The translations under genes were made by a program, and so were the position numbers. This document shows, piece by piece, positions 26,401 to 34,535 of a stretch of DNA of 64,000 nucleotides. The notes under the pieces were generated by a model. The model worked only from the letters and a program-made list of their open reading frames with translations, made no database searches and was not told the origin of the DNA. Numbering within the stretch: position 1 is the stretch's first letter; each line of letters starts with the position of its first letter. This stretch comes from Mucilaginibacter sp. (GTDB lineage: Bacteria > Bacteroidota > Bacteroidia > Sphingobacteriales > Sphingobacteriaceae), in the NCBI GenBank assembly GCA_030445275.1, contig JAUCSE010000058.1, forward strand, positions 1 through 64,000, given 5' to 3'.

Positions 26401-26741
26401 TGCAGAATGTCCCACCATTCATCAGTAAATATTTTCACTTTGCCTGCCGGAACATCATCCTGCCAGATATTGCCGATAAAGGCCCGGTTAATCCCAACCT
26501 TTTTCATGGATTCGAGGTCATGAATCACCCCTTCTTTGGAAATATTATCCGATATCCAGTACCAGTAAACACTTGTCTGAACAGAATCAGGTACGGTCAT
26601 GAACCCCGTTTCTAATGCCTTCATGTTACCGGAATGCGTGGTGGTTAATTTCGTTTGTGCTATACAGGTACATACTGATAAACAGCAGAACAATAATATA
26701 ATAGAAAAAAAGACGATTCCTTTTAATTGATTGAATTTCAC
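23457..26741 (-). CDS. GH106-type alpha-L-rhamnosidase
   Basis: A 1094-residue secreted enzyme with a signal peptide ending near VCTCIAQ. The opening VYWYWISDNISKEGVIHDLESMKKVGINRAF is typical of GH106, which removes terminal L-rhamnose from pectic or other glycans. RVTVEDSYETGGQNWTDGF, GHWGFPGEFLQYGGQSDEVGGEFW and INNTLLHVYISQPYEDK follow in the expected order and include acidic residues of the barrel active site. The C-terminal 250 residues form a beta-sandwich with GTENTIEIKVVNTWVNRLVGD-like carbohydrate-binding features (here GENTIEIKVVNTWVNRLVGD). It stands alone on the minus strand, convergent with the TPR regulator, 457 bases from the next gene. Confidence 0.87.
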   Translation of the reverse strand: MKFNQLKGIVFFSIILLFCCLSVCTCIAQTKLTTTHSGNMKALETGFMTVPDSVQTSVYWYWISDNISKEGVIHDLESMKKVGINRAFIGNIWQDDVPAGKVKIFTDEWWDILHAALKKASELNIEIGIFNSAGWSQSGGPWVKPGQSMRYLSSSKQSVKGPIQFNGKLAMPETDFQDVKVIAYPISAGYLSNISDLNPVIDAEPAIEGLKKVMDNNDATGIVFKSAGSYTINISTKKPYTARSLVIVPNNNPMMLEGDIQANIHGTYTTVKHFIVDRSNNALIVGFKPYGPAAITIPVTTSDHFRIVFTKVSEKGGIAELKLSATPMVENYIEKTLAKMWQTPFPYWDAYQWAPQPVTDNNSLLINPAKVIDISKYMAADGTLQWNVPAGNWIIERNGMISTKVHNAPASPQGTGLETDKMSKKHIASHFDAYLGEILRRIPAKDRKTWRVTVEDSYETGGQNWTDGFIEKFKTNYGYDPTPYIPVLQGSVVGSEDLSDRFLWDLRRFVADNVAYQYVAGLRDISHQHGLTTWLENYGHWGFPGEFLQYGGQSDEVGGEFWSEGSLGDIENRAASSCAHIYGKTKVSAESFTCAGAPFSRYPALMKQRADRFFTEGINNTLLHVYISQPYEDKFPGVNAYFGNEFNRQNTWFYDMDIFLQYIKRCNMMLQQGKYVADVAYFISEDAPKMTGVQDPKLPQGYSFDYINGEVIKTRLSVNNGKLVLPDGMRYSVLVLPQLKTMRPELLLKIKELVSQGAVVLGPRPLTSPSLQNYPVADKQVTQLTNELWGNIDGIKVRVNRLGKGLVISNMDLQEVLNLIKVKPDAKIAGDGALFIHRVLPNGDVYFISNQKNETIKISPEFRITGKQPELWDAINGSRRDMPDFTQTAGSTIVPLQLAPLESAFIIFRNDIGVQQSKSGISNYPASVMTVAIDKPWSVQFDNKMRGPVRPVIFEKLTDWSVNQNDSIRYYSGSAVYHNSFVIDKVNRGKQVLLDLGMATAIAKVSVNGIAVGGVWTAPYKIDISRALKTGENTIEIKVVNTWVNRLVGDSKLPVTERKTWLSINRFSPNSSLEKSGLLGPVTINIYDKQPIKK

Positions 26742-27198
26742 GTTTGGTACCTGATTGTTTATTGGTTAGTGGCTTAATAAAAACAATATAATCTACATCA
26801 TTAACAGAAGCACCTGATGTATGTTAAGGAATTTACTTCGGTTAAATAAAAACGACAGAATCTGGGTAAACTGAATTCTGTGGGTTTATTAATGGTTTAT
26901 TACAAATTTAGAACTCCCTATGATATATGCATCCTCTACTGTCTTGAGGGCTACCGGCCGGCACTACAATATTACGGCATTCTGATTAACGACAATCAAT
27001 CTGTACTACCCAATGAAATAGATGATTTACTGTTATAGGCGGTCGAATTTTATTCGTCATGGTGAAAATACTTTGCAAGTCTGTAGATTTTACAACTTAC
27101 CAGTCTATAGCAACCCGTGATAGCCACCTTTTGTCATCCTTTTGCCATCATGCTCTTATTTTTAAAATCTTTTGGCCCCCTACTCGTCTTAGCTCTAT
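26742..27198. other. Intergenic stretch with one possible small ORF
   Basis: This 457-base gap lies between the divergent GH106 and metallophosphoesterase genes and must hold both promoters. The only coding possibility I see is a 48-codon plus-strand frame at 26892-27038 (MVYYKFRTPYDICILYCLEG at its start). Its composition looks protein-like, with Tyr-, Leu- and Asp-rich segments, but there is no clear start signal and it may be chance or a decayed gene. No operator palindromes found. Confidence 0.4.
26892..27038 (+). CDS. Possible small ORF (48 aa), doubtful
   Basis: ATG at 26892 opens a frame ending in TAG at 27036-27038. The product ends SVLPNEIDDLLL. It resembles a real protein tail in composition but matches no family I recognise. 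It could be a remnant of a larger gene. Treat as tentative. Confidence 0.2.
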   Translation: MVYYKFRTPYDICILYCLEGYRPALQYYGILINDNQSVLPNEIDDLLL

Positions 27199-28371
27199 AT
27201 GAAAAACCGGATACCCGCCATTGTACTACTTTGGCTAATCATTGATATTTACTTTTTTAAAGCTGTCGAAACGCTGAGTCATAACACATCTTTATACCTT
27301 GCTTACTGGCTTTTCGATGCCTTGTTGGCCGGTACAATCATATACAGCACCTTGACCCGGAAGACCAAAATCGTGTCCTGGCTAATGGCCCTTATGCTGC
27401 TTTCCTTTATACCTAAGCTGGTAGGCTCCCTGATATTGTTGCTTGAAGATATAACCCGCCTGTTCCGGGGCTTCCCCCCACGCAGCTACGGGGTGAGTGA
27501 ATTTGTATTAGTTGTAGCCGGGGTGCTTTTTGCGCTACTACTATTCGGCATTACGCGCGGACGCCATTACTATAAAGTGCGCCGGGAAACTCTTTTTTTT
27601 GATGATTTGCCAGAGATTTTCGATGGTTTTACCATTACGCAATTATCCGACATTCATTCGGGTAGTTTCAGCAACGTACAAGGTGTGCAGAAAGGGCTTG
27701 ACCTGGTTAACGCGCAGAAAAGTGATGTAATTTTATTCACTGGTGATCTGGTGAATAACCAGGCAACCGAAATGGATCCCTGGATACCAGCCTTTGCTAA
27801 ACTGGAAGCGCCTTACGGCAAATATTCCGTACTCGGCAACCATGACTATGGCGATTACATGCAATGGAATAATAAAGCCGACCAACAGGCCAACCTAAAC
27901 CGCTTGAAGCAAGTGCACCAGGAAATCGGCTTCCAATTATTGCTGAATGAGTCAATGCCTATCCAGAAGGATGACCAGGCTATTGCCCTGATCGGTGTTG
28001 AGAACTGGGGCAAAGGCGGTTTTCATAAATACGGGGACCTCAAAAAAGCAACGGCCCACGTGCCCGACGAAGCCTTTAAAATATTAATGTCACATGATCC
28101 TTCGCATTGGGATGCCGTAACGCTTGGTCATCACCAGCCAATCCACCTTACACTTTCTGGTCATACCCATGGTATGCAATTTGGCTTTGAGGTGTTTGGG
28201 TTTAAATGGAGCCCGATCAAATATATTTATAAACAGTGGGCAGGTCTGTATCAGCAAAGCGGCCTTTACCTGTATGTAAACCGGGGCTTTGGCTTTCTTG
28301 GCCTGAAGGGCCGTGTGGGCATCTGGCCCGAGATTGCCGTACTCACACTAAAACGTAAATATTCAGTCTAG
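27199..28371 (+). CDS. Membrane-anchored metallophosphoesterase
   Basis: The first 120 residues hold four transmembrane helices, followed by a calcineurin-like phosphoesterase domain of the YaeI/YkuE type. Metal ligands are visible in order: DIH (Asp151, His153), GDLV (Asp183), GNHD (Asn214, His215), MSHDPSH (His299) and SGHTHG (His322, His324). The family hydrolyses phosphomonoesters or phosphodiesters such as lipid-linked or nucleotide substrates; the exact one cannot be read from sequence. The catalytic domain probably faces the periplasm or membrane surface. A hairpin at 28399-28441 follows the gene. Confidence 0.88.
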   Translation: MKNRIPAIVLLWLIIDIYFFKAVETLSHNTSLYLAYWLFDALLAGTIIYSTLTRKTKIVSWLMALMLLSFIPKLVGSLILLLEDITRLFRGFPPRSYGVSEFVLVVAGVLFALLLFGITRGRHYYKVRRETLFFDDLPEIFDGFTITQLSDIHSGSFSNVQGVQKGLDLVNAQKSDVILFTGDLVNNQATEMDPWIPAFAKLEAPYGKYSVLGNHDYGDYMQWNNKADQQANLNRLKQVHQEIGFQLLLNESMPIQKDDQAIALIGVENWGKGGFHKYGDLKKATAHVPDEAFKILMSHDPSHWDAVTLGHHQPIHLTLSGHTHGMQFGFEVFGFKWSPIKYIYKQWAGLYQQSGLYLYVNRGFGFLGLKGRVGIWPEIAVLTLKRKYSV

Positions 28372-28398
28372 CCGGATAAACCCAATAACCAATTCTCT

Positions 28399-28441
28399 AC
28401 TGTTTGTTCGGGGGCCTTGATTTCCCCCCGGAACAAACAGT
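28399..28441 (+). terminator. Strong hairpin after the metallophosphoesterase
   Basis: ACTGTTTGTTC-GGGGG (28399-28414) pairs with CCCCC-(G)-GAACAAACAGT (28425-28441), a stem of about 16 pairs with one bulge and a ~10-base loop. There is no T-run on the plus strand after it, so it may stabilise RNA or attenuate instead of terminating. It lies about 28 bases after the stop. Confidence 0.5.
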
Positions 28442-28543
28442 GGGTGTAACAGGACATAAAGTTTTTTTCAACAATCTGCCCTACAGACAGGAGATAAAAA
28501 CTATTTTCGCTGCCTGTTTATTTACGATACCGCTTGCTCATTT

Positions 28544-28810
28544 ATGTCTACAAATAATTCCATATCCCCTATTCAAGCTGATCTTGTCCGGATCATTTCC
28601 AAATATGTATTATTGGAGGAAAGTCGCAGGCACCTGAAGGGCCGGTGTCCTTTCCATAAAGACCTGGCTACTTCGATGCTGGTATACGCAGAAAAGAATC
28701 TTTTCCAGTGCTTTGGCTGCGGGAAAGGTGGTGGCCCGGTTGAATTTGTGATGGCGATAGAAAACAAATCAAGGGAAGAGGCAATACAGCTAATCACCAC
28801 GCAAAGGTAA
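28544..28810 (+). CDS. Stand-alone CHC2-type zinc-finger protein
   Basis: An 88-residue protein made almost entirely of the DnaG-primase CHC2 zinc-binding domain: Cys35-x2-His38-x17-Cys56-x2-Cys59, with RCPFHKDLATSMLVYAEKN and FQCFGCGKGGGPVEFVMAIE around the ligands. In primases this domain contacts the single-stranded template. Here there is no TOPRIM or helicase part. Comparable solo CHC2 proteins turn up near mobile elements and in some transcription-associated settings, but I can assign no process. It lies between the metallophosphoesterase and the aminotransferase, with hairpins on both sides, so it seems to be its own transcript. Confidence 0.85.
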   Translation: MSTNNSISPIQADLVRIISKYVLLEESRRHLKGRCPFHKDLATSMLVYAEKNLFQCFGCGKGGGPVEFVMAIENKSREEAIQLITTQR

Positions 28811-28812
28811 GG

Positions 28813-28852
28813 TTGCACAAACACTCCTCCCCCGGAGTTTCATCTTGTGCAA
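28813..28852 (+). terminator. Terminator hairpin after the CHC2 gene
   Basis: TTGCACAA (28813-28820) pairs with TTGTGCAA (28845-28852), and inside it ACTCC pairs with GGAGT, leaving a small C-rich loop; TCTATT follows. It begins 3 bases after the stop of the CHC2 gene. Confidence 0.6.
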
Positions 28853-28947
28853 TCTATTATCACCGGTTTAAACTATTGATTGGCCTTAATTGAGTTCCGT
28901 TTTTCTTATCCGCTTGTTTTGCATCTCGCAATACGTTAAATTCGTTC

Positions 28948-30246
28948 ATGGCCAATAACCGACGCAGTTTTATAAAGCAAGCGGCCGTACTTACCGGCGC
29001 TTTTTCGGCCACCAGCCTGTTTAATCAGGTACACGCCGAAGAATGGAGATCAGCAGAAAAAAGAATAGCCCATTTGACACCCGGACAGATAACACAGGAC
29101 GAAGACTTTTGGGGAGCGATTCAGCGTTCCTATTCGGTAAGCACTAACATTATGATCCTTAATAACGGTGGCGTTTCTCCCTCGCCAATAGTGGTACAAC
29201 AGGCGGTTGAGCGATACAACCAGCTGGCTAACGAGGGCCCGTCATACTACATGTGGCGTATACTTGATCAGGGCCGTGAACCTTTGCGCGAGAAACTAGC
29301 CCTGCTGGCCGGAACATTGCCCGAAGAAATTGCTGTTAACCGGAATGCTACAGAGTCTCTCAACACCATTATCTATGGATTGCCCCTAAAAACCGGCGAT
29401 GAGGTAATAGGTACCCGGCAGGATTATCCACACATGATACAAGCTTATCGCCAGCGGGCGTTACGTGATGGGATAATCTACAAACAGCTCAGCTTTGATT
29501 TTCCGGTAGAGAACGAGGAACAGATTGTAAAAGCCTACCAGGATGCCATCACTCCAAAAACAAAATTGATACATGTTACGCACGTAATTAACTGGGTAGG
29601 ACAAATTATGCCGGTACGCAAAATTTGCGATATGGCCCACGCTCAGGGCATCGAGGTTATTGTGGATGGCGCCCACTCCTTCGGGTTACTGGACTTCAAA
29701 ATCCCTGATCTTCATTGCGATTATTTTGGCACCAGTCTACATAAATTCCTGTCGGCTCCTATTGGCAGCGGGATGATGTGGATCAAAAAGGAGAAGATCT
29801 CCAAAGTGTTACCCCTGCTGTGTGATGACAATCCTCAGGGACCTGACATCCGTAAATTTGAGAACCTTGGCACACGCAGCTTTCCGATAGAGCAGGGAAT
29901 TGGGGAGGCTGTGAACTTTCAACTGGCTATTGGCAGCAAACGCAAAGAAGATCGCATTCGCTACCTGAAAAATTACTGGGCCGCCAAGGTACAGCACCTA
30001 CCCAAAGTAAAGCTGCATACTTCGTTAAAGCCTGAATATTCCTGCGCTATTTGTGGTATTTCAGTTGACGGTATGACTCCGCAACAGCTGGATGCTGCAT
30101 TGTTTAATCAATATAAGATCCACACCACGGCCATTGTTTTTGAAAATATTAGCTGCGTGCGGATAACCCCACATGTGTACACTACCATTGCTGATATGGA
30201 TAAACTGGTAAAAGCGATAACAGCAATAGCAGGACAGGTGAAGTAG
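28948..30246 (+). CDS. Class V aminotransferase-fold PLP enzyme, Tat-exported
   Basis: A 432-residue PLP-dependent enzyme with a twin-arginine signal (NRRSFIKQAAVLTGAFSA), suggesting export of a folded, cofactor-loaded protein. The fold-type I core shows VIVDGAHSFG (Asp240, His243) and the cofactor lysine in GTSLHKFLSAPIGSG (Lys266). The overall sequence is closest to isopenicillin-N-epimerase-like or cysteine-desulfurase-like members of the class V family, so racemase, epimerase or desulfurase activity is possible. It is monocistronic with its promoter downstream of the CHC2 terminator. The substrate is unknown. Confidence 0.85.
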   Translation: MANNRRSFIKQAAVLTGAFSATSLFNQVHAEEWRSAEKRIAHLTPGQITQDEDFWGAIQRSYSVSTNIMILNNGGVSPSPIVVQQAVERYNQLANEGPSYYMWRILDQGREPLREKLALLAGTLPEEIAVNRNATESLNTIIYGLPLKTGDEVIGTRQDYPHMIQAYRQRALRDGIIYKQLSFDFPVENEEQIVKAYQDAITPKTKLIHVTHVINWVGQIMPVRKICDMAHAQGIEVIVDGAHSFGLLDFKIPDLHCDYFGTSLHKFLSAPIGSGMMWIKKEKISKVLPLLCDDNPQGPDIRKFENLGTRSFPIEQGIGEAVNFQLAIGSKRKEDRIRYLKNYWAAKVQHLPKVKLHTSLKPEYSCAICGISVDGMTPQQLDAALFNQYKIHTTAIVFENISCVRITPHVYTTIADMDKLVKAITAIAGQVK

Positions 30247-30286
30247 TAGCTAAAATACTTCACCTGTCATAGCAGAAAGTCACTAA

Positions 30287-31372
30287 TTACTGCTGTACTA
30301 ATGGATCAATAAGCTTAATTGAACCATCGGCGTTATGCTGTAATGCTGTTACTTTTATATTTCGTAGATGAGTTTTTCCCGAGAGTTCGGTGTCATGATA
30401 AAAAATGTACCATTGCCCTTTAAATTCAACTATAGAATGATGCGTTGTCCATCCTTGTACAGGTTTCATAAATATACCTTTGTAAGTAAAAGGCCCCCAG
30501 GGGTTGTTCCCGATTGCATAGGCCAGAAAATGAGTATCGCCTGTTGAGTAAGTAAAGTAGTATTTCCCCTGATACTTGTGCATCCATGATCCTTCAAAAA
30601 AGCGCCGGTTATGATCTTTGGTTTTCAGGGGCTTGCCTTTGCTGTCAACAATTACCACATCCCTAACTTTTCCGTCAAACTCCAGCATATTGTTTTTCAG
30701 TTTAACCACTTTACAGCTTAAAGCAGGTTCATCATCATGCAACAGGTCAGTTTTTGAACCTTTAGCATCATATTTACCGGTAGCCCAGCGCTGCAATTGG
30801 CCGCCCCATATACCGCCGAAATACATATAAGTACTGCCGTCGGCATCTGTAAATACTGCAGGATCAATACTAAAGCTGCCGGGAATTGGCTGAGGTTGCG
30901 CCTTAAACGGTCCCGCAGGATTTTTTGAAGTGGCAACCCCTATCCTAAACACGTCCTGCTTATCCTTAACCGGGAAATACAAATAATAAGTTCCGTTTTT
31001 ATAAGCGGCATCCGGCGCCCATAGCTGCCGGCCCGCCCAGGTAATATTTTTGATATCCAATGCTACACCATGATCTGTCACCGGTCCGTTTATCTTATCC
31101 ATTGATAAAATGTGATAATCGCGCATGGCAAAATGGTCGCCATTATCATTCTCCGGTATGCCGGCATCTATATCATGCGATGGGTATATGTATATTTTAC
31201 CATTAAAAACATGTGCCGATGGATCTGCAGTGTATATGGATTTGATAAGCGGCGGCGAAAGATACTTTTGCTTTGCGGTATGTTCTTGTGCATTTGCCTG
31301 GCATATACCCATAGTGCCAAATGCAAATAACAAAATGCGGAATTGTTTTTTTGAAATAATCTGTTTATGCAT
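30287..31372 (-). CDS. GH43-family glycosidase (xylosidase/arabinofuranosidase)
   Basis: A 361-residue secreted protein (signal peptide ending CQANAQ) with the five-bladed propeller of GH43: the catalytic base in IYTADPSAHVFNGKIYIYPSHD, the pKa modulator in GSFSIDPAVFTDADGSTYMYFGG, and the general acid Glu in FFEGSWMHKYQGKYYFTYST. GH43 enzymes release xylose or arabinose from xylan and arabinan side chains. It lies 30 bases downstream of uxuA on the same strand and shares its operator-bearing promoter, linking pentose and glucuronate release. Confidence 0.88.
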   Translation of the reverse strand: MHKQIISKKQFRILLFAFGTMGICQANAQEHTAKQKYLSPPLIKSIYTADPSAHVFNGKIYIYPSHDIDAGIPENDNGDHFAMRDYHILSMDKINGPVTDHGVALDIKNITWAGRQLWAPDAAYKNGTYYLYFPVKDKQDVFRIGVATSKNPAGPFKAQPQPIPGSFSIDPAVFTDADGSTYMYFGGIWGGQLQRWATGKYDAKGSKTDLLHDDEPALSCKVVKLKNNMLEFDGKVRDVVIVDSKGKPLKTKDHNRRFFEGSWMHKYQGKYYFTYSTGDTHFLAYAIGNNPWGPFTYKGIFMKPVQGWTTHHSIVEFKGQWYIFYHDTELSGKTHLRNIKVTALQHNADGSIKLIDPLVQQ

Positions 31373-31402
31373 GGTGTGTAAATTTGATATTCCTATTAAA
31401 GC

Positions 31403-32593
31403 TTATATTAATGTTCTTTTAATACCCATTTCAAGTCCCCTCAATTCCGCTAAACCTTTTAATCTACCTATTGCTGAGTATCCCGGATAGGTATTATAGT
31501 TATAGTCATCCAGTATTTTATGACCATGATCGGGGCGCATAGGTATGGCAATATCATCCCTCCCTGCCTTTTCTCTTTGCAATTGCTCATTTATGATGGC
31601 TTTCATAACCTGGTACATATCCGTGCTTCCGGCTAAATGTTCAGCCTCATAAAAACTACCGTTGCTTTCGCGTTTAACATTTCTGAGATGCAGAAAATGA
31701 ATGTGCTGCCCCAAACGCGCAATAATACCGGGGATATCATTATCAGCCCTGGCACCTAAGGAACCTGTACATAAGGTTATGCCATTGCTGGATGATGGAC
31801 AAGAATTTACAATATCTGTCAGATCATTTTCTGTTGAGGCTACCCTGGGCAGGCCAAGTATCGGAAATGGAGGATCATCCGGATGGATACACATTTTAAT
31901 ATCCAGCTCCTGGGCTGTTGGAATAATGGCACGCAGAAAATAAAATAAATTATTTTTTAATGCATCAGCATCTGTTTCGCTATATTTTTTTAAGTATTCC
32001 TTAAACTGAGCAATCGTAAAAACCTCATCGGTACCGGGTAAACCCGCAAGGATGGTACGGGTCAGTAATTTCGTTTCCTGAGCACTTAAGCTATCCAGGT
32101 ATTGCTTTGCTGCTGATTGTTGCTCATCGGTAAATTCGTCAAATGCCTTTTCCCGCTCTAAAATGTAAAGATCAAAGGTCGCTATGGCTGATGCTTCATA
32201 TCGTAATGCCGAAGCATTATTGGCAAGCCGGTAATCCAGATGGGTGCGTGTCCAATCTAATACAGGCATAAAATTGTAACAAACAACATGAATACCTGCA
32301 TTTGCAACGTTTTTCAGAGTTTCCAAATAATTTTCAATGTATTGATCTCTTTCCGGCCGGCCCAGCTTAATGCTTTCATGAATATTCACGCTTTCCACAA
32401 CCGCCCATCTGAAGCCGGCATTTTTAATCATATCATGACGGGCGCTAATCTCCGCAGCACTCCATACCTCGCCGCATGGTATATGGTGCAAGGCCGAAAC
32501 AATGCCGCTGGCACCCGTTTGCCTGATGGCCGGCAAGGTTACCGGATCTGCAGGGCCAAACCATCTGAAGGTTTGTTCTAAATCAGGAATCAT
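31403..32593 (-). CDS. uxuA: D-mannonate dehydratase UxuA
   Basis: A 396-residue enzyme that converts D-mannonate to 2-keto-3-deoxy-D-gluconate in the glucuronate pathway. Family motifs are intact: FRWFGPADPVTLPAIRQTGASGIVSALHHIP at the N-terminus, YNFMPVLDWTRTHLDYRL, CIHPDDPPFPILGLPRV, CTGSLGARADNDIPG, IHFLHLRNVKRESNGSFYEAEHLAG and RPDHGHKI. The metal-binding His and Cys residues in those motifs are all present. The promoter region holds a perfect 30-base palindrome (32636-32665), and the divergent gene is a LacI regulator, so glucuronate-responsive control is likely. Confidence 0.95.
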   Translation of the reverse strand: MIPDLEQTFRWFGPADPVTLPAIRQTGASGIVSALHHIPCGEVWSAAEISARHDMIKNAGFRWAVVESVNIHESIKLGRPERDQYIENYLETLKNVANAGIHVVCYNFMPVLDWTRTHLDYRLANNASALRYEASAIATFDLYILEREKAFDEFTDEQQSAAKQYLDSLSAQETKLLTRTILAGLPGTDEVFTIAQFKEYLKKYSETDADALKNNLFYFLRAIIPTAQELDIKMCIHPDDPPFPILGLPRVASTENDLTDIVNSCPSSSNGITLCTGSLGARADNDIPGIIARLGQHIHFLHLRNVKRESNGSFYEAEHLAGSTDMYQVMKAIINEQLQREKAGRDDIAIPMRPDHGHKILDDYNYNTYPGYSAIGRLKGLAELRGLEMGIKRTLI

Positions 32594-32635
32594 AAATTAG
32601 TTTACTTTATACTTAATGGTTTATAAAACAAATGT

Positions 32636-32665
32636 AAAGATTATGCAATCGATTGCATAATCTTT
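32636..32665. promoter_or_regulatory. LacI-type operator, 30-base perfect palindrome
   Basis: The core TTATGCAATCGATTGCATAA (32641-32660) extends symmetrically by AAAGA/TCTTT into a perfect 30-base palindrome. It has the size and A/T-rich arms around a central CG expected of a LacI-family operator, and lies 43 bases upstream of uxuA and 71 upstream of lacI. Relatives of this core occur upstream of GH115 and GH35. Confidence 0.85.
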
Positions 32666-32736
32666 TTACTGCATCACATTAATTTTTTATATTTATCCAT
32701 TCTTACAAATAACATATCCTGAAATACCAACAAAAC

Positions 32737-33768
32737 ATGCCCGGCGACGAAAAAGAAATAACCATTTACGATATAGCCAATAAGCTCAATATCTCGGCAG
32801 CAACCGTTAGCAGGGCGCTTAATGATCATCCAAGGGTTAGTAAAAAGACTAAAAAACTGGTTGTTAAAACTGCCGCTGATATGGGTTATCGATCCAATTC
32901 ATTTGCCAGTAGTTTACGTACAAAAAACAGCAATATTATTGGTCTTATTGTTCCCCGGTTAAACAGCAATTTTATGGCCGATGCAATTGCCGGTATCGAG
33001 AAGGGTTTAAGTAACAATCATTACAACCTGATTATCAGCCAGTCGTTGGAAACCATGAAAAAAGAGATCAATAATGCCAACGCCATGCTGGTTAACCGGG
33101 TTGACGGCTTACTGGTTTCCCTGGCCTATGACACCAATAATATTGACCATTTTGAGCCTTTTATTAAACGAAACATACCTGTAATATTTTTTGACAGGGT
33201 TTTTGAACACGATAAATGCCCCCAGATATATATTGACAATTTTAAGGCAGCCTATGAAATTACCACCCATTTGATAAAACAAGGCTGCAAGCGTATTGTA
33301 CATATTACAGCCAATCAATTGCGCAAGGTATATGCGGAAAGATATGAAGGCTATAAAAAAGCGCTGGAAGACAATAATATATGGTTTGACCAAGATCTGG
33401 TGATCATCAACGACCTGAGTAGCACTGCCGGTATTGCATCAGCAGAGCAGATATTAAGAATGACGATGCTTCCCGACGGTGTTTTTTCGGCCAATGATAA
33501 TTGTGCCATAAGTTGCATGCAAACCCTGAAAAAACAAGGCATTCAAATACCAGCAGATATTGCCTTTGCCGGCTTTAATAATGACCCCTCAGCGTGCGTG
33601 ATAGAACCTAATTTAACAACGGTGAATTACAAAGGATACGAAATGGGCGAAGTAGCCGCTAAACTAATGATCGACCAGCTGATAAATAAAAATGAACTTC
33701 GTCATGCCCACAGTTTGGTATTAAGATCAGAAATGATTGTCCGCGATTCGTCTCTTCGAATAAAATAA
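32737..33768 (+). CDS. LacI-family transcriptional regulator
   Basis: The 343 residues begin with a LacI helix-turn-helix (TIYDIANKLNISAATVSRALNDH then VSKKTKKLVVKTAADMGY), followed by a periplasmic-binding-protein-like effector domain (IIGLIVPRLNSNFMADAIAGIE to PSACVIEPNLTTVNYKGYEMG). It should bind the CAATCGATTG operator nearby and respond to a glucuronate-pathway metabolite. It lies in an operon with the SDR gene 21 bases downstream and is divergent from uxuA. Predicted sites in front of GH115 and GH35 extend its regulon. The inducer is inferred from the genes, not from sequence. Confidence 0.92.
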   Translation: MPGDEKEITIYDIANKLNISAATVSRALNDHPRVSKKTKKLVVKTAADMGYRSNSFASSLRTKNSNIIGLIVPRLNSNFMADAIAGIEKGLSNNHYNLIISQSLETMKKEINNANAMLVNRVDGLLVSLAYDTNNIDHFEPFIKRNIPVIFFDRVFEHDKCPQIYIDNFKAAYEITTHLIKQGCKRIVHITANQLRKVYAERYEGYKKALEDNNIWFDQDLVIINDLSSTAGIASAEQILRMTMLPDGVFSANDNCAISCMQTLKKQGIQIPADIAFAGFNNDPSACVIEPNLTTVNYKGYEMGEVAAKLMIDQLINKNELRHAHSLVLRSEMIVRDSSLRIK

Positions 33769-33788
33769 GCCCTTTTTATAACCCAATA

Positions 33789-34535
33789 ATGGAAACAAGA
33801 ACTAAAATGGCAATAGTTACGGGTGGCGCTTCGGGTCTGGGCCTGGCTACTACTAAAAAACTTATTGAAAACAATATCAAAACCATCATCATAGGCCGCG
33901 ACGAAAATAAACTAAAAGCCGCTGCCAGCACTTTTGGAGAACTTTGCAGCTACAAGGTCTGCGATTTGAGTGATCTTTCTGCTATCCCCACGCTGGTTGA
34001 TGAGATCACTGCCGAATATGGTACCCCAGATATATTGGTGAACAATGCCGGGATCAACATGAAAAAGCCGTTTACCGAAGTGACTGATCAGGATTTTCAA
34101 CAGATCATACAAACTAACCTCACATCAGTATTTGTGTTAAGCCGGGAGGTTATCAAAAAAATGACCGAAGCTGGCAGTGGCTGTATCATCAATATAAGCT
34201 CGATGGCATCACAATATGGCATTCCTTATGTAATTGCCTATACAGCCAGTAAATCGGCCATTGAGGGTATGACCAGGGCCATGGCTACCGAGCTTTCGCC
34301 CCAGGGCATACGTGTAAACTGCGTGGCACCCGGTTTTATCGCGACGGATATGTCGGCAAAGGCGCTTAATAATGATCCGGAAAGAAAGAATAAGGTATTA
34401 TCGCGTACACCGATGGGTAAGTTAGGTGATCCGGAAGATGTTGCAGAAGCCGTGCTATATCTCTCTTCGGATGCTGCACGCTATATTACCGGGGTTATAT
34501 TACCGGTTGATGGCGGAAATTCTATTGGCTTTTAA
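33789..34535 (+). CDS. SDR dehydrogenase, predicted sugar-acid oxidoreductase
   Basis: A 248-residue short-chain dehydrogenase with TGGASGLGLAT for NAD(P) binding, NNAGINM, and the catalytic Ser138-Tyr151-Lys155 triad (ISSMASQYGIPYVIAYTASK). C-terminal GFIATDMSAKALN and PVDGGNS are also classic. Beside uxuA and lacI it probably reduces D-fructuronate to D-mannonate (a non-orthologous UxuB) or acts like gluconate 5-dehydrogenase; sequence cannot decide. It is followed immediately by a MITE-like element, so its transcript probably ends in that hairpin. Confidence 0.85.
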   Translation: METRTKMAIVTGGASGLGLATTKKLIENNIKTIIIGRDENKLKAAASTFGELCSYKVCDLSDLSAIPTLVDEITAEYGTPDILVNNAGINMKKPFTEVTDQDFQQIIQTNLTSVFVLSREVIKKMTEAGSGCIINISSMASQYGIPYVIAYTASKSAIEGMTRAMATELSPQGIRVNCVAPGFIATDMSAKALNNDPERKNKVLSRTPMGKLGDPEDVAEAVLYLSSDAARYITGVILPVDGGNSIGF

